This document shows positions 33,506 through 42,815 of a DNA stretch of 64,000 nt, piece after piece (the first letter of the stretch is position 1; each line of letters begins with the position of its first letter). The position numbers and the translations under genes are program-made. Below the pieces are notes generated by a model that saw only the letters and a list, made by a program, of their open reading frames with translations, was not told the DNA's origin and did not search any database. Origin of the DNA: Hyphomonas neptunium ATCC 15444 (GTDB taxonomy: Bacteria; Pseudomonadota; Alphaproteobacteria; Caulobacterales; Hyphomonadaceae); assembly GCF_000013025.1 (NCBI RefSeq), contig NC_008358.1:1178001-1242000 (forward strand), given 5' to 3'.

Positions 33506-35911
33506 TTGTCCAAGTCGTATACTGTAGAAATTCCATCCAATGCTGACATCGGCGGAAGCTCCGGTGGCATAGACACGAGCGCGTTCGACCTGAAATCGCT
33601 GATAACGATGGTCTATCGGCGATTCTGGTTGATCTTTACCGGTTTCATCACCGTGCTCAGCCTGGTGGTTTTCATCACATTTACGCAGACCCCGACCTAT
33701 CGGTCGCAGGCGATCATTCAACTCGATACCAATCAGATCAATGTCATTGATCTGGGCGCGCTGTTTTCCGGCGCGGGCGGCGCGACGACATCTGTCATCG
33801 ATACCGAGGTGCGCGTCATTGCATCCAAGACGCTTCTCTCGCGCGTGGCAGAGGAGCAGAACCTTATCGAAGATCCGGAGTTCAACTGGACGCTCCGTCC
33901 CAAGAAGGAAACGTTCATATCGTCTTCGCAAAAGGCGGTAGTCGGGCTTATGGGCGGGGATACATCCGAGAAAGACCCTTTTGCCGGCATGACGCCTGAG
34001 CAGAAGGAAGCAGAGATATTCGAAGCGGTTGTCGGCACATTGATGTCGAAGGTGGCGGTTGGCCGTGTGGGCGCAACGTATCTTCTGACCGTTGATGTCA
34101 CCAGCACTTCACCTGCGACGGCCGCTCGTCTCGCAAACGAAGTTGCCGAGCAGTACCGCGTGCAGCAGCTTGAAAAGAAATACGACGCGACCCGCAAAGC
34201 TACCGAGTGGCTTCAGGAACGTGTCTCCGGCCTTCGCGAAGAGGTCGAGGAGAAAGAACAGGCTGTTGAAACCTTCCGCGCTGAAACCGGCCTTCTCGAG
34301 GCACAAGGGACGACGCTTACAGAACAACAGATCGCTTACCTTACATCCCAGCGCGGACAGGCGCAGATCGAAGTGGATCGCGCCCGCGCCCGCTATAACA
34401 GCATGCGCCGTCAGATCGACAGTGGGGCCGGTGTCGAGGGCGTCTCTGAAGTCATCAACTCGCCCCTGATCAATGATCTGAAGACACAGCGGTCAGAACT
34501 CCTGCGCCGTGTGGCCGAGCTGGAAACCCGCGTTGGCGATCGCCACCCCGACCTTATCAGTGCCCGCAACGAAGTTGCCGACATTGACCGCCAGATGAAT
34601 TCGGAAATGAACCGCATTGCGGCAAACCTGGAGAGCGAACTGAACGTTGCCCGGGCGCAGCTCGGCTCCATTCAGGGTGAAATTGGCCGGTCGACTTCAC
34701 AGCTTCGCGGCAACAACGTAAACCTTGTCCGCCTGCGCGAACTCGAGCGCGATGCGCAGACCAGCCGCGTCATGCTTGAAGAATTCCTTGCCCGGTCCAA
34801 ACAGACGCGGGAGCAGGATGCTCTGATTACGGCAGATTCCAGCATTCTCTCGACTGCCTCTGTGCCGTTCCGTCCGGCGTCTCCGCGCAAGGCGTTCAAC
34901 CTGATCATCGGTTGCGTCCTGGGCCTTGTCGTCGGCGTATTCCTCGCAATTGTCGCCGAACTGTTCGACTCCAACATCAGTTCTTCGGAAGATGTTGAAA
35001 ACAAGCTCGGGTCCAATCCTATCGGCTCTGTTCCCCTTATCCGTACTGCGGGCCTTCTGGGGCTCGGCCAGACGAGCCCGGCTGACTTCCTCGTGGAGAA
35101 CCCGCTCTCGGCGTATGCAGAAAGTATCCGGTATCTCAGGGCCGCCATTGCCTTCTCTGATCTCGACAGCGAGACCAAGACCGTGGCGATCACCTCTTCG
35201 CTTCCTGATGAAGGCAAGACCAGCCTCGCGCTCAGCCTGGGCCGCATGTCGGCAATGTCGGGGTCGCGTACTCTGGTGATCGATGGCGACTTCCGCCGCC
35301 GTCAGCTGACCGAAATGGCAGGTATGAAGCCGGAGATCGGTCTTGTGGAGCACCTGTTTGGTGCGGGTCAGCTTTCGGACGCGATCGCCAAGGACCACAA
35401 GACGATGCTCGACGTCCTGCCGCTTTCGCTCAACGGTCACACGCCTCACGATGTCTTCGGGACGCGCGCCTTTGACGAGCTGTTGTCGCGCCTGCGTGCA
35501 ATGTACGATCTCATCCTGATCGATACTGGCCCATTGTTGCTTATGGCCGAGGCACGCGTTGTCGCCGGCAAGGTGGATAAGGCGATCCTCGTTGTTCGCT
35601 GGCGTCAGACGACGCGCTCGGCAGCCCGCCAGTCGCTGACGCTGCTGCGCAACTTCAAGGCCGACGTGCTGGGCGTTACGCTCAACATGGTGGACCTCAA
35701 CCGCCGCCGCCATCACCGTGATCCTGGCGCGACCTACAAGGCCTACCGCAAGTATTATCAGATGGAAGCAAAGCCGGGAATCTTCGGCTGGACGAAGCCA
35801 AAGAAACCCAAACCGAACAAGCAGGGTCCCAAGTCGTCCATTGCCACTCAGGTGCCGCCGTCCAAGGCGAGCGGGCGTCCTGAAACCATTGAGCGTATCT
35901 CTGCCGAATAG
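33506..35911 (+). CDS. Wzc-like polysaccharide co-polymerase with tyrosine-kinase domain
   Basis: An 801-residue inner-membrane protein from TTG 33506. A first TM helix lies near residues 45-68, a Wzz-type chain-length domain follows (TYRSQAIIQLDTNQ) and then long coiled coils at about 215-430. A second TM with the Pro-rich PFRPASPRKAF motif precedes it. The cytoplasmic BY-kinase domain has Walker A around Lys571 (SSLPDEGKTS), Walker A' VIDGDFRR and Walker B LILIDTGPLL. A short Tyr cluster (YKAYRKYYQ) at the start of the basic tail may be autophosphorylated. It would set polymer length and couple synthesis to export. Confidence 0.92.
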   Translation: MSKSYTVEIPSNADIGGSSGGIDTSAFDLKSLITMVYRRFWLIFTGFITVLSLVVFITFTQTPTYRSQAIIQLDTNQINVIDLGALFSGAGGATTSVIDTEVRVIASKTLLSRVAEEQNLIEDPEFNWTLRPKKETFISSSQKAVVGLMGGDTSEKDPFAGMTPEQKEAEIFEAVVGTLMSKVAVGRVGATYLLTVDVTSTSPATAARLANEVAEQYRVQQLEKKYDATRKATEWLQERVSGLREEVEEKEQAVETFRAETGLLEAQGTTLTEQQIAYLTSQRGQAQIEVDRARARYNSMRRQIDSGAGVEGVSEVINSPLINDLKTQRSELLRRVAELETRVGDRHPDLISARNEVADIDRQMNSEMNRIAANLESELNVARAQLGSIQGEIGRSTSQLRGNNVNLVRLRELERDAQTSRVMLEEFLARSKQTREQDALITADSSILSTASVPFRPASPRKAFNLIIGCVLGLVVGVFLAIVAELFDSNISSSEDVENKLGSNPIGSVPLIRTAGLLGLGQTSPADFLVENPLSAYAESIRYLRAAIAFSDLDSETKTVAITSSLPDEGKTSLALSLGRMSAMSGSRTLVIDGDFRRRQLTEMAGMKPEIGLVEHLFGAGQLSDAIAKDHKTMLDVLPLSLNGHTPHDVFGTRAFDELLSRLRAMYDLILIDTGPLLLMAEARVVAGKVDKAILVVRWRQTTRSAARQSLTLLRNFKADVLGVTLNMVDLNRRRHHRDPGATYKAYRKYYQMEAKPGIFGWTKPKKPKPNKQGPKSSIATQVPPSKASGRPETIERISAE

Positions 35912-35994
35912 CGGCTTTCCGGAAGCTTACGGGTGCAGGTCACCAGGAGTAGGGGACGCGCAGGCTCTGCCGGCCCGGTCCACAGGGAATGGAA

Positions 35995-37134
35995 ATGACG
36001 CGAATTGCCTTCTTCGGTCATGACGCGGCAGATGCGGCTGTGCGGCGACGCGTGCGCAGTTTCCAGGGCGACGGGTTTCAGGTTACCGGCTTCATGATGC
36101 GCCGGCGTGAGCCGCTCGCTCAGGAGTGGGAAAATGTCGATCTCGGCCAGACACAGGACGGCGCCTTCCTGCAGCGCATACGTCAGGTTTTCCGCGGTGC
36201 CCGCATAGCGGCAGCGTCCGGTGACCGGCTCCGCTCGGCGGATGTCATCTACGCGCGAAACCTGGACATGCTGGCCTGCGCCTTCCTGGCCAAACGCCAT
36301 GCAAAGCTGGCAACGCCGGTCATCTACGAGTGCCTCGACATTCACCGCTTGCTGTGCCGGACGGACATTATCGGCAAGGGATTGCGCGCGCTTGAGGGCT
36401 GGTTGCTTAAACGATCAAAAGCGCTGGTTGTCTCGTCGCCCGCGTTTCTCAGCCAGCATTTCGAGCGGTACTATCCCGGCGTGGCCAACGCCTACCTCGT
36501 TGAGAACCGCCTGGCAGGGCAATTCGATTATGGCGCCCGGCAATCTCCCGCAAAGGGGCAGGTGGACGGACATATTCGCCTTGGCTGGGTGGGCAATCTG
36601 CGGTGCCGCCGCTCGCTGGATCTTCTGTGCGCACTGGCAGATCAGTTTGGGCCTCGGATCGAAGTGAAGCTGCACGGCGTTCCTGCGCTCACTGAAATCC
36701 CCGACTTTGAAAGCAAGATCGCTGCCCGGAATAACATGTCGTATCACGGACGGTACAGGTCGCCTGAAGACCTGCCGGAAATCTATGCCGGTCTGGATGT
36801 TGTCTGGTCGGGGGATTTCATGGAGGCTGGCCTCAACTCCACCTGGCTTCTGCCAAACCGTATCTACGAAGGCGGGTATTACTGTGTTCCCCCCATCGCG
36901 CCGGCTGGCACGGAAACCGCGCGCTGGATCGCCCGGCATGAATGTGGCTTCCTACCCGGCGAGCCACTGGAGCAGACGCTTCCGGACCTGATCGAGCGCC
37001 TGCTGCGGGACGCCTCGCCCATCGCGGCTAATGGCAGGGCGCTTGAAGCCCTTCCGGAAGAAACCTTCGTACAGCCGGTGGGATTCCTGCGTCAGATCAT
37101 TGAATCTATCGTGAAACCCAGGGTGGCTTCATGA
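35995..37134 (+). CDS. Glycosyltransferase, GT-B fold
   Basis: A 379-residue cytoplasmic glycosyltransferase that resembles family 4-type enzymes. The N-terminal Rossmann half reads TRIAFFGHDAADAAVRRRV and VIYARNLDMLACAFL. The C-terminal half has the sugar-nucleotide site region RLGWVGNLRCRRSLDLLCALA and LPNRIYEGGYYCVPPIA. ATG 35995 is preferred over 35989 because AGGGA lies 6 bases before it. It would add one sugar to the lipid-linked repeat unit. Donor and acceptor are unknown. Confidence 0.85.
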   Translation: MTRIAFFGHDAADAAVRRRVRSFQGDGFQVTGFMMRRREPLAQEWENVDLGQTQDGAFLQRIRQVFRGARIAAASGDRLRSADVIYARNLDMLACAFLAKRHAKLATPVIYECLDIHRLLCRTDIIGKGLRALEGWLLKRSKALVVSSPAFLSQHFERYYPGVANAYLVENRLAGQFDYGARQSPAKGQVDGHIRLGWVGNLRCRRSLDLLCALADQFGPRIEVKLHGVPALTEIPDFESKIAARNNMSYHGRYRSPEDLPEIYAGLDVVWSGDFMEAGLNSTWLLPNRIYEGGYYCVPPIAPAGTETARWIARHECGFLPGEPLEQTLPDLIERLLRDASPIAANGRALEALPEETFVQPVGFLRQIIESIVKPRVAS

Positions 37135-37203
37135 TCTGTCCAGTATTGCCCGTTATGGTAATCAGACGCGCGCGCGAGAATTGCCGGATCGCGGAGGTTT
37201 CCT

Positions 37204-38487
37204 GTGTCTGATTACGCACAATCCCGCAAAAGCGCGACCATCGAGCCCGCGTATGTGAACGTATACTCCGTCGACAAGGGGGCCGGCCCGCTTGAGATGG
37301 CGTTCGTCACGCTCTGGATGTTCATTATCTACCTGCCGCTCGATATGTTTTCACCGCTGCGGTATCTTTGCATCCTCGGCTTTGTAGCGCTGATCGTTCA
37401 TGACAATCAAAAGCTGCTTCCATTGATGGCGAAGTCCTGGCCGCTATTTGCGTTGCCGATATTCGGACTATGGTCCGTAGGCTGGTCAAACTATCCGTCT
37501 GAAGCCTTGAGAGCAGGCATATTGCTTTTGCTGACGCCGATTGTGTCCTTGGTCATCGCGGGCCGCCTCACACCCCAACAGTTTCTTCGGACCGTGATGT
37601 TTGCAGGCATGATCGCGACGGTATGCTCAGTGCCCTATATGGCGTTCTTTAACTTCGGTGGACTCTACGGAAGCAAAAACCTCTTTGCGATCCAGATGTT
37701 GTTCTGTTTTATTTTGTGTTTGATTGCAGTTCTGAACCAAGATGAGTCGCCATTCATCCGTATTCTTGCTTTGCCTTTTGTTCCGGTATGTTTTTACTTT
37801 CAGTATTTAGGTGAATCTGCAACCACACTCGTTTTTGCGATTGTCGGTGGCGCTGCGCTCATCGGTATAAAACTGTTCTGGATGCCCGTCACCAAAGTGA
37901 AAAGCCTGCCGACGCTCACGCTTCTGCTCCTGGTGGCGGCATTGCTTGCGGCCAGTTTGATCATACTCAACATGCCAGACAATCAGTTTATGGCGAAATT
38001 CCTGTCTCTCGTAGGTAAGGACGCAACACTTACGGGGCGTACGGAGCTTTGGGATGGGGCGCGCATGGTTTCAGATGAGCACCCTTGGCTTGGGGTTGGC
38101 CTCGAGGGCTTCTGGCAGGCAGATACCGGATTGGCTCAGACGCTGAATGAAAACAACTTCAAGCCTATCGGCACAAAGTTGGGCTTTCACAACTCTTTCT
38201 GGGACGTGCGCGTGCACCTTGGCCTGATAGGGTTGTTGTTGTTTATCTGGTTCATCATGTGGACAAGTATCCGCATGGTTCATCTATGGTTCGTCGACGG
38301 CTCTCTTTTGAACTCGGCGTTGCTGATTATTCTTGCTGTAAATCTGACAATGGGCTTCACGGAATCCTATCTTTGGGGCACGTTCACGACCTCTTTGGCC
38401 ATACAGACGCTGGCTGGCATCGCGCCGTTCCGGCTGCACGATCCCAAGCTCGTAGGGCGTGCCAAAATCAGAGAGAAAATCGCGTGA
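37204..38487 (+). CDS. Wzy/O-antigen ligase-like polymerase
   Basis: A 427-residue inner-membrane protein with about 11-12 hydrophobic segments and a large periplasmic loop (LVGKDATLTGRTELWDGARM, then WLGVGLEGFW) that matches the O-antigen ligase/polymerase family loop. GTG 37204 has GGAGG 7 bases upstream. It would polymerise flipped repeat units. Base composition is visibly more AT-rich than in neighbouring genes, common for wzy genes and a hint of transfer. The stop shares one base with the start of the SGNH gene. Confidence 0.88.
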   Translation: MSDYAQSRKSATIEPAYVNVYSVDKGAGPLEMAFVTLWMFIIYLPLDMFSPLRYLCILGFVALIVHDNQKLLPLMAKSWPLFALPIFGLWSVGWSNYPSEALRAGILLLLTPIVSLVIAGRLTPQQFLRTVMFAGMIATVCSVPYMAFFNFGGLYGSKNLFAIQMLFCFILCLIAVLNQDESPFIRILALPFVPVCFYFQYLGESATTLVFAIVGGAALIGIKLFWMPVTKVKSLPTLTLLLLVAALLAASLIILNMPDNQFMAKFLSLVGKDATLTGRTELWDGARMVSDEHPWLGVGLEGFWQADTGLAQTLNENNFKPIGTKLGFHNSFWDVRVHLGLIGLLLFIWFIMWTSIRMVHLWFVDGSLLNSALLIILAVNLTMGFTESYLWGTFTTSLAIQTLAGIAPFRLHDPKLVGRAKIREKIA

Positions 38488-39215
38488 TGTTTTCGCAAGT
38501 GCGGATTTTGGCATTGGCCTTGGCTTTGGTTGCCTCCGCAGGGTGCTTCAATGCGGGGGCCGCTGGCCCCCAGGCTGACACATCAGCGGAGGCCGGCGCA
38601 GTGACCGTCGGCCAGGTCATGGTAATCGGAGACTCCATATCATTGGGCTACGGGGTCCTTGGCGAGGGGCCATATTGTTCCGGGGCCGCTGAATTTGATG
38701 ATCCCGGTCGGGCGTATCCGGCAATATTCACACGCAGTTTGGGCGCTGAACTTCACCTGCGGGCCAGATCCGGAATGGGGCTTGTCAGGAATTTCAACGG
38801 GTCTGGAGGGGTAACCGCATTGGAGTTACTTGATCAGACGGAATTTCCCGTAGACCTCGATCTTGCAATTATTCATCTGGGGACGAACGATTTTTACGCA
38901 CACGATCCCGGTATCCTGTTTGAGAACACATATGATCTGCTGCTGGACGACCTGCGTCGCAGATATCCGGATGTATCGATCCTGGTTTTATCCGGCCCCA
39001 TGTTGAGCGGTGACGATCGGGAAAACTTCGACAGTGCCGTTTCCAGAGTTGCCGAAAGGCAGCACTCAAAGGGAGCCTCTGTGACGCACATTCTTCTTTC
39101 CGCGTCGCAGAAAGAGGAAGGCCGCTATGGCTGCGATTGGCATCCTGGGATCGCTACGCAACAGCAAGTCGCAGAAGTTATTCTGGAGCGAATATTGCAT
39201 GAGAAGAAACGATAG
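38487..39215 (+). CDS. Secreted SGNH/GDSL hydrolase
   Basis: A 242-residue SGNH esterase. The N-terminus MFSQVRILALALALVASAGC looks like a signal peptide, possibly a lipoprotein with lipidated Cys. Catalytic blocks are visible: GDSISLGYG (Ser), GTND (Asn) and CDWHPG (Asp-x-His). ATG 38487 shares one base with the stop of the polymerase gene. Placed beside an acyltransferase in the polysaccharide locus, it probably removes acetyl or other acyl groups from the polymer in the periplasm. Confidence 0.85.
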   Translation: MFSQVRILALALALVASAGCFNAGAAGPQADTSAEAGAVTVGQVMVIGDSISLGYGVLGEGPYCSGAAEFDDPGRAYPAIFTRSLGAELHLRARSGMGLVRNFNGSGGVTALELLDQTEFPVDLDLAIIHLGTNDFYAHDPGILFENTYDLLLDDLRRRYPDVSILVLSGPMLSGDDRENFDSAVSRVAERQHSKGASVTHILLSASQKEEGRYGCDWHPGIATQQQVAEVILERILHEKKR

Positions 39216-39238
39216 TTGGCCGGATAGACCCCAGAGAC

Positions 39239-40318
39239 ATGTCTTTACACGCTACCCCTTCTGCGACGCCCAGCCGTCAAATTGACTCTCTTCAGATCCT
39301 GCGGGCTGTGGCTGCGTTGTTCGTGTTCGTCTTTCACTATTTCGGCGCGCTGCAGAACGATTTCGGAATTTTCGATAATAACCCTTTTCCCTTAGGGGCC
39401 TTCGGGGTCGACATATTTTTCGTCGTCAGCGGTTTTATCATTTGCTTTGCCTCTCAGAACGAAACCTCCGCCGGTGACTTTTTTCTCAAACGGCTTTGCC
39501 GGATTGTGCCTTTATACTGGTTGCTGACGCTGGGCGTCTTCGCAGTTGCCCTGGTGGCGCCCTCGTTGTTGAATTCAACGACGGCAGACTGGGGTAACCT
39601 GATGAAATCCCTGGCCTTCATCCCCTATCAAAAGGAGAATGGCTTGCTTCAGCCGATCCTTTATCTGGGGTGGACGCTGAACTATGAGATGTTCTTCTAT
39701 CTCATCTTTGCACTGTCCATTTATTCCGGCCGCTACCGGATCTGGATTTGCATGTCAGCCATAATCGGACTGGTGCTGCTGGGTGTGATTTTCAGACCGG
39801 AGTCGGACATTGGACGGTTCTACACGTCTGGCGTGATGCTCAACTTTGTCTGGGGGTGCGTCGCTTATTTGATTTGGTACAACGCGCCGGCACTCACCAA
39901 CAGACTGACCTGGCTTTGGCCGGTAGGGGCGGCGTTGCTGGTTTTGCAAAATTTCCTGCAGCTGCCGATCCCGCGCGAGTTTGCCTATGGCCTCCCCTCG
40001 ATGCTTCTGCTTTTGGGGCTGTTGACGGTGCGGTTGCCAGAGGGGGCTATCTGGCAATTCGTGAAGGAGACAGGGGACGCATCCTACTCTCTCTACCTCG
40101 TGCACCCGTATATCATTCAGCTGGTAGTCAAGCTCGTTCTGCCGGTTCTGGGCGTCACAGTCCTTTCAATCGCCATCTCATCGGTCGTCGTGACCGCGCT
40201 GACGGTAATTGCATCGCTGCTGCTGTTCCGGTTGTTTGAGAAGCCTTCCAACGTGTTTCTCCGAAATATGCTGATAAAGCAGAGAGTTCGGTCCCTGGCG
40301 GCTCAAGCAGGTAAATAA
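39239..40318 (+). CDS. Acyltransferase family 3 membrane protein
   Basis: A 359-residue protein with about 10 membrane helices. It opens with the family signature: IDSLQILRAVAALFVFVFHY (Arg and His of the active site) and continues GAFGVDIFFVVSGFIICF and RIVPLYWL. It would O-acetylate, or otherwise acylate, sugars of the exopolysaccharide at the inner membrane. It follows the SGNH esterase by 23 bases, giving a write/erase pair for polymer acylation. Confidence 0.92.
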   Translation: MSLHATPSATPSRQIDSLQILRAVAALFVFVFHYFGALQNDFGIFDNNPFPLGAFGVDIFFVVSGFIICFASQNETSAGDFFLKRLCRIVPLYWLLTLGVFAVALVAPSLLNSTTADWGNLMKSLAFIPYQKENGLLQPILYLGWTLNYEMFFYLIFALSIYSGRYRIWICMSAIIGLVLLGVIFRPESDIGRFYTSGVMLNFVWGCVAYLIWYNAPALTNRLTWLWPVGAALLVLQNFLQLPIPREFAYGLPSMLLLLGLLTVRLPEGAIWQFVKETGDASYSLYLVHPYIIQLVVKLVLPVLGVTVLSIAISSVVVTALTVIASLLLFRLFEKPSNVFLRNMLIKQRVRSLAAQAGK

Positions 40319-40380
40319 TTCTTCATACTTTATTCAGCTAGTCGCCAATTTTAGGCGGTATTTGTGCCTTATTCGACAGA

Positions 40381-40404
40381 CATTCTCCTTCATACGGGAG
40401 AATG
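40381..40404 (+). terminator. Stem-loop after the acyltransferase gene
   Basis: CATTCTCC at 40381-40388 pairs perfectly with GGAGAATG at 40397-40404 around an 8-base loop, 63 bases after the acyltransferase stop. There is no T-run, so termination is possible but unproven. It separates the first polysaccharide transcript from the CtrA-type site. Confidence 0.45.
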
Positions 40405-40414
40405 CTGCGCGACT

Positions 40415-40429
40415 TTAAATCGCTGTTAA
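40415..40429. promoter_or_regulatory. CtrA binding site candidate (TTAA-N7-TTAA)
   Basis: TTAA, seven bases, TTAA, a perfect match to the CtrA consensus known from Caulobacter. It lies 25 bases upstream of the ATG at 40454. A further TTAA lies at 40442-40445. This suggests cell-cycle control of the small membrane protein and possibly galE and the following glycosyltransferase. Confidence 0.65.
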
Positions 40430-40453
40430 GTCTTCACCGCTTTAAATGAAGTC

Positions 40454-40657
40454 ATGTCGCGTTCGAGCCAAATGATGCCAATGAAAACAGGCGCCTTCTC
40501 AGACCCCGTTACGGGAGTACTCGAAAGTGATCGTTCTCTGATGAACGAATTCAGTGGAGAAAAGCTGCCCGTGTGGCTGCGTTTGCTGACCATTGTTGGT
40601 CTGAGCGCTGGCCTGTGGGGCGCGATCATCTGGGCATTCGTCCTGGTCTTCGGCTGA
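40454..40657 (+). CDS. Small single-TM protein behind a CtrA-type site
   Basis: A 67-residue protein with a polar N-terminus and one membrane helix near the end (LLTIVGLSAGLWGAIIWAFVLVFG). ATG 40454 is used; an in-frame ATG at 40472 is possible and neither has a strong ribosome site. The helix and the CtrA-type site just upstream support it being real. It may be a membrane adaptor for the polysaccharide machinery or a cell-cycle regulated envelope peptide. No family recognised. Confidence 0.6.
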   Translation: MSRSSQMMPMKTGAFSDPVTGVLESDRSLMNEFSGEKLPVWLRLLTIVGLSAGLWGAIIWAFVLVFG

Positions 40658-40767
40658 AGAATTCCGCTCGCCGGCGCTGACGCGCGGTTAGTTTCTTGCA
40701 TGTATCTGGTGCGTACCGTTGCCTCTGTTATGCAGGGGCACAGTTCATTTGAGTTGAGGGGCCAGAA

Positions 40768-41775
40768 ATGCCGGGAAAAGTGCTTGTATTGGGCGGTGCG
40801 GGCTATGTGGGCAGTCATTGCTGCCGGGCGTTTTCCGAAGCAGGCTGGGATGTCACGGTTTTTGACAACCTCTCCACCGGCTGGCGGGACCTGGTGCGCT
40901 GGGGCAAGCTGATCGAAGGCGATCTCAACAGCCCCGGTGACATCGAGGCGGCTTTCAGCGCAATCAAGCCGGATGCCGTTGCGCACTTCGCGGCGTCCAC
41001 GCTGGTCGGAGAGTCGGTCACGGAACCGGGCAAATACTATCGCAACAACACCTTCACGACGCTCAACGTGCTCGATGCCATGCAGCGCCACAACACGCGC
41101 GCGATCATCTTCTCGTCGACCTGCGCGATTTTCGGTCATGCGCAGACGGAGTTTCTCGCCGAGGACCATCCGAAGAACCCGATCAACCCCTATGGCATGT
41201 CGAAGCTGATGGTGGAGCAAATGCTCGCCGGCTTCGATCATGCCCATGGTATTCGCTCTGCCTGCCTGCGGTATTTCAATGCAGCCGGGGCCGACCGCCA
41301 GGCCCTCACAGGTGAACGCCATGCCTGCGAAACGCACCTGATCCCCTTGGCCCTCAAGGGGGCGTATGATCCAGGCTATTCCTTCACCATCACCGGTACG
41401 GATTTCGATACGCCCGATGGCACGGCCCTGCGAGACTATATCCATGTCGAGGACCTGGCCGAGGCACACCTCCTTGCCTTGAACGCGCTCGAACAGGGCG
41501 CGCCGTCAAATGCGTTCAATCTCGGCACCGGCCGGGGCACCAGCGTGGCGGAGATCGTCGACGCCGTTGAGCGCGCAACGGGCCGGCGCTTGCCCCGCAA
41601 GATCGGACCGCGCCGCCCTGGCGACGCCGCCCGTCTGATTGCGGCGCCGGGCAGGGCGAAGGATGTGCTTGGCTGGACGGCAAAACGTTCCGATGTCGAT
41701 AACATCATCACCTCGGCGCTGGCCTGGCACCAGAAAGACTGGGCGCAGCACAAGGAAGACAGCCTCCAGGGCTGA
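40768..41775 (+). CDS. galE: UDP-glucose 4-epimerase
   Basis: A 335-residue extended short-chain dehydrogenase. The NAD-binding GGAGYVGSHCC opens the protein; the catalytic pair lies in SSTCAIFG and NPYGMSKLMVEQ (Tyr-x3-Lys). RDYIHVEDLAEAHLLAL and AFNLGTGRGTSV complete the GalE pattern. It interconverts UDP-glucose and UDP-galactose, or the N-acetyl forms, supplying polysaccharide precursors. The start has GAGGG 7 bases upstream. It is followed by a glycosyltransferase on the same strand. Confidence 0.93.
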   Translation: MPGKVLVLGGAGYVGSHCCRAFSEAGWDVTVFDNLSTGWRDLVRWGKLIEGDLNSPGDIEAAFSAIKPDAVAHFAASTLVGESVTEPGKYYRNNTFTTLNVLDAMQRHNTRAIIFSSTCAIFGHAQTEFLAEDHPKNPINPYGMSKLMVEQMLAGFDHAHGIRSACLRYFNAAGADRQALTGERHACETHLIPLALKGAYDPGYSFTITGTDFDTPDGTALRDYIHVEDLAEAHLLALNALEQGAPSNAFNLGTGRGTSVAEIVDAVERATGRRLPRKIGPRRPGDAARLIAAPGRAKDVLGWTAKRSDVDNIITSALAWHQKDWAQHKEDSLQG

Positions 41776-41816
41776 CAGTGCGATGGAAATCGTATGGGGG
41801 CTGAGGAACTGAATTC

Positions 41817-42815
41817 GTGGAAAAAGTAACCGTCATCATTCCCTGCTACAATGCAGAAGGCTTTATCGAGACGGCGGTGCGCAGCGCGCTTGATCAGACG
41901 ATCCCTGCTCAGGTGATCGTTGTGGATGATTGTTCGAGCGATGGCAGTTTTGCGCTGTTGCAGGCTATCGCGACCACCGAACCTCGCCTCACGGCCGTGC
42001 GTCAGCCTCAAAATGGCGGGCCATCAGCGGCGCGCAATTCGGCCCTGCGTTTGGTAAAAACGGATTGGGTCGCAAATCTGGATGCGGATGACTACCTGCT
42101 GCCAGACCGGCTGCGTGCGATGGTGGCGCATGCCGAGGGCCGCGCGCTCGACTTCGTCGCGGATGATGTGATCCGGGTCGAACCGGGACAGGCTCCAGCC
42201 GAAGGCATCCGCGTATGGAAAGATGAGCTTATCGGGTCCGTCCCGATGGGGCTGGCGCGGTTTGTGCAAGAGAATCTGGCGAAATATTCCGGTCCGCGCC
42301 GGGAAATCGGATACCTGAAGCCATTGATGCGCACTGCGTTCCTGCGGGAAAAGAACCTCTTCTTCAGAGAAGATATGCGCCTGGCCGAGGATTACGAATT
42401 CTACGCCCGCTCGCTCACCCTCGGCGCGCGCTGGGAGATCATTGATCCGTGTGGGTACATCGCTGTCAGCATGCCGGAATCTCTCTCCAAGGCATATCCG
42501 ACTTCGGCCATCGAAAAGCTGGTGCTGGCTGACCGAGAATTCCTCAAACAGCCAGGCTTGTCGCGGGGTGAGCGCGCCGCAATCGGGGAGCACCTTCACC
42601 ACACGGCCACAGACTATGCCTGGCGCACCATGATTGATGGTGTCCGGACGAAAAATCCGGCACTCATGATGCGCGCGCTGATGCAGCCGCCGGCTGTTTC
42701 AGGGAAAGTTGTCCTGCGCATGGCAAAACACCTTCTGAGGATGCCCATCCTGCCGGAAGTTCCCGAAGAGGCACGCAAACCTGCCCGCGAGACGGCGGGG
42801 CTCGGACTTACCTGA
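41817..42815 (+). CDS. Family 2 glycosyltransferase
   Basis: A 332-residue GT-A enzyme starting at GTG 41817 with GAGGA 9 bases upstream. The family 2 pattern is complete: VTVIIPCYNAEGFIETAV, VIVVDDCSSDGS, GGPSAARNSALRL and the metal-binding LDADDY. The later AEDYEFYARSLTL carries the likely catalytic Asp/Glu (ED motif). No membrane helix is seen. It would add a sugar to the exopolysaccharide repeat unit and closes the locus, convergent with the RDD gene. Confidence 0.92.
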   Translation: MEKVTVIIPCYNAEGFIETAVRSALDQTIPAQVIVVDDCSSDGSFALLQAIATTEPRLTAVRQPQNGGPSAARNSALRLVKTDWVANLDADDYLLPDRLRAMVAHAEGRALDFVADDVIRVEPGQAPAEGIRVWKDELIGSVPMGLARFVQENLAKYSGPRREIGYLKPLMRTAFLREKNLFFREDMRLAEDYEFYARSLTLGARWEIIDPCGYIAVSMPESLSKAYPTSAIEKLVLADREFLKQPGLSRGERAAIGEHLHHTATDYAWRTMIDGVRTKNPALMMRALMQPPAVSGKVVLRMAKHLLRMPILPEVPEEARKPARETAGLGLT

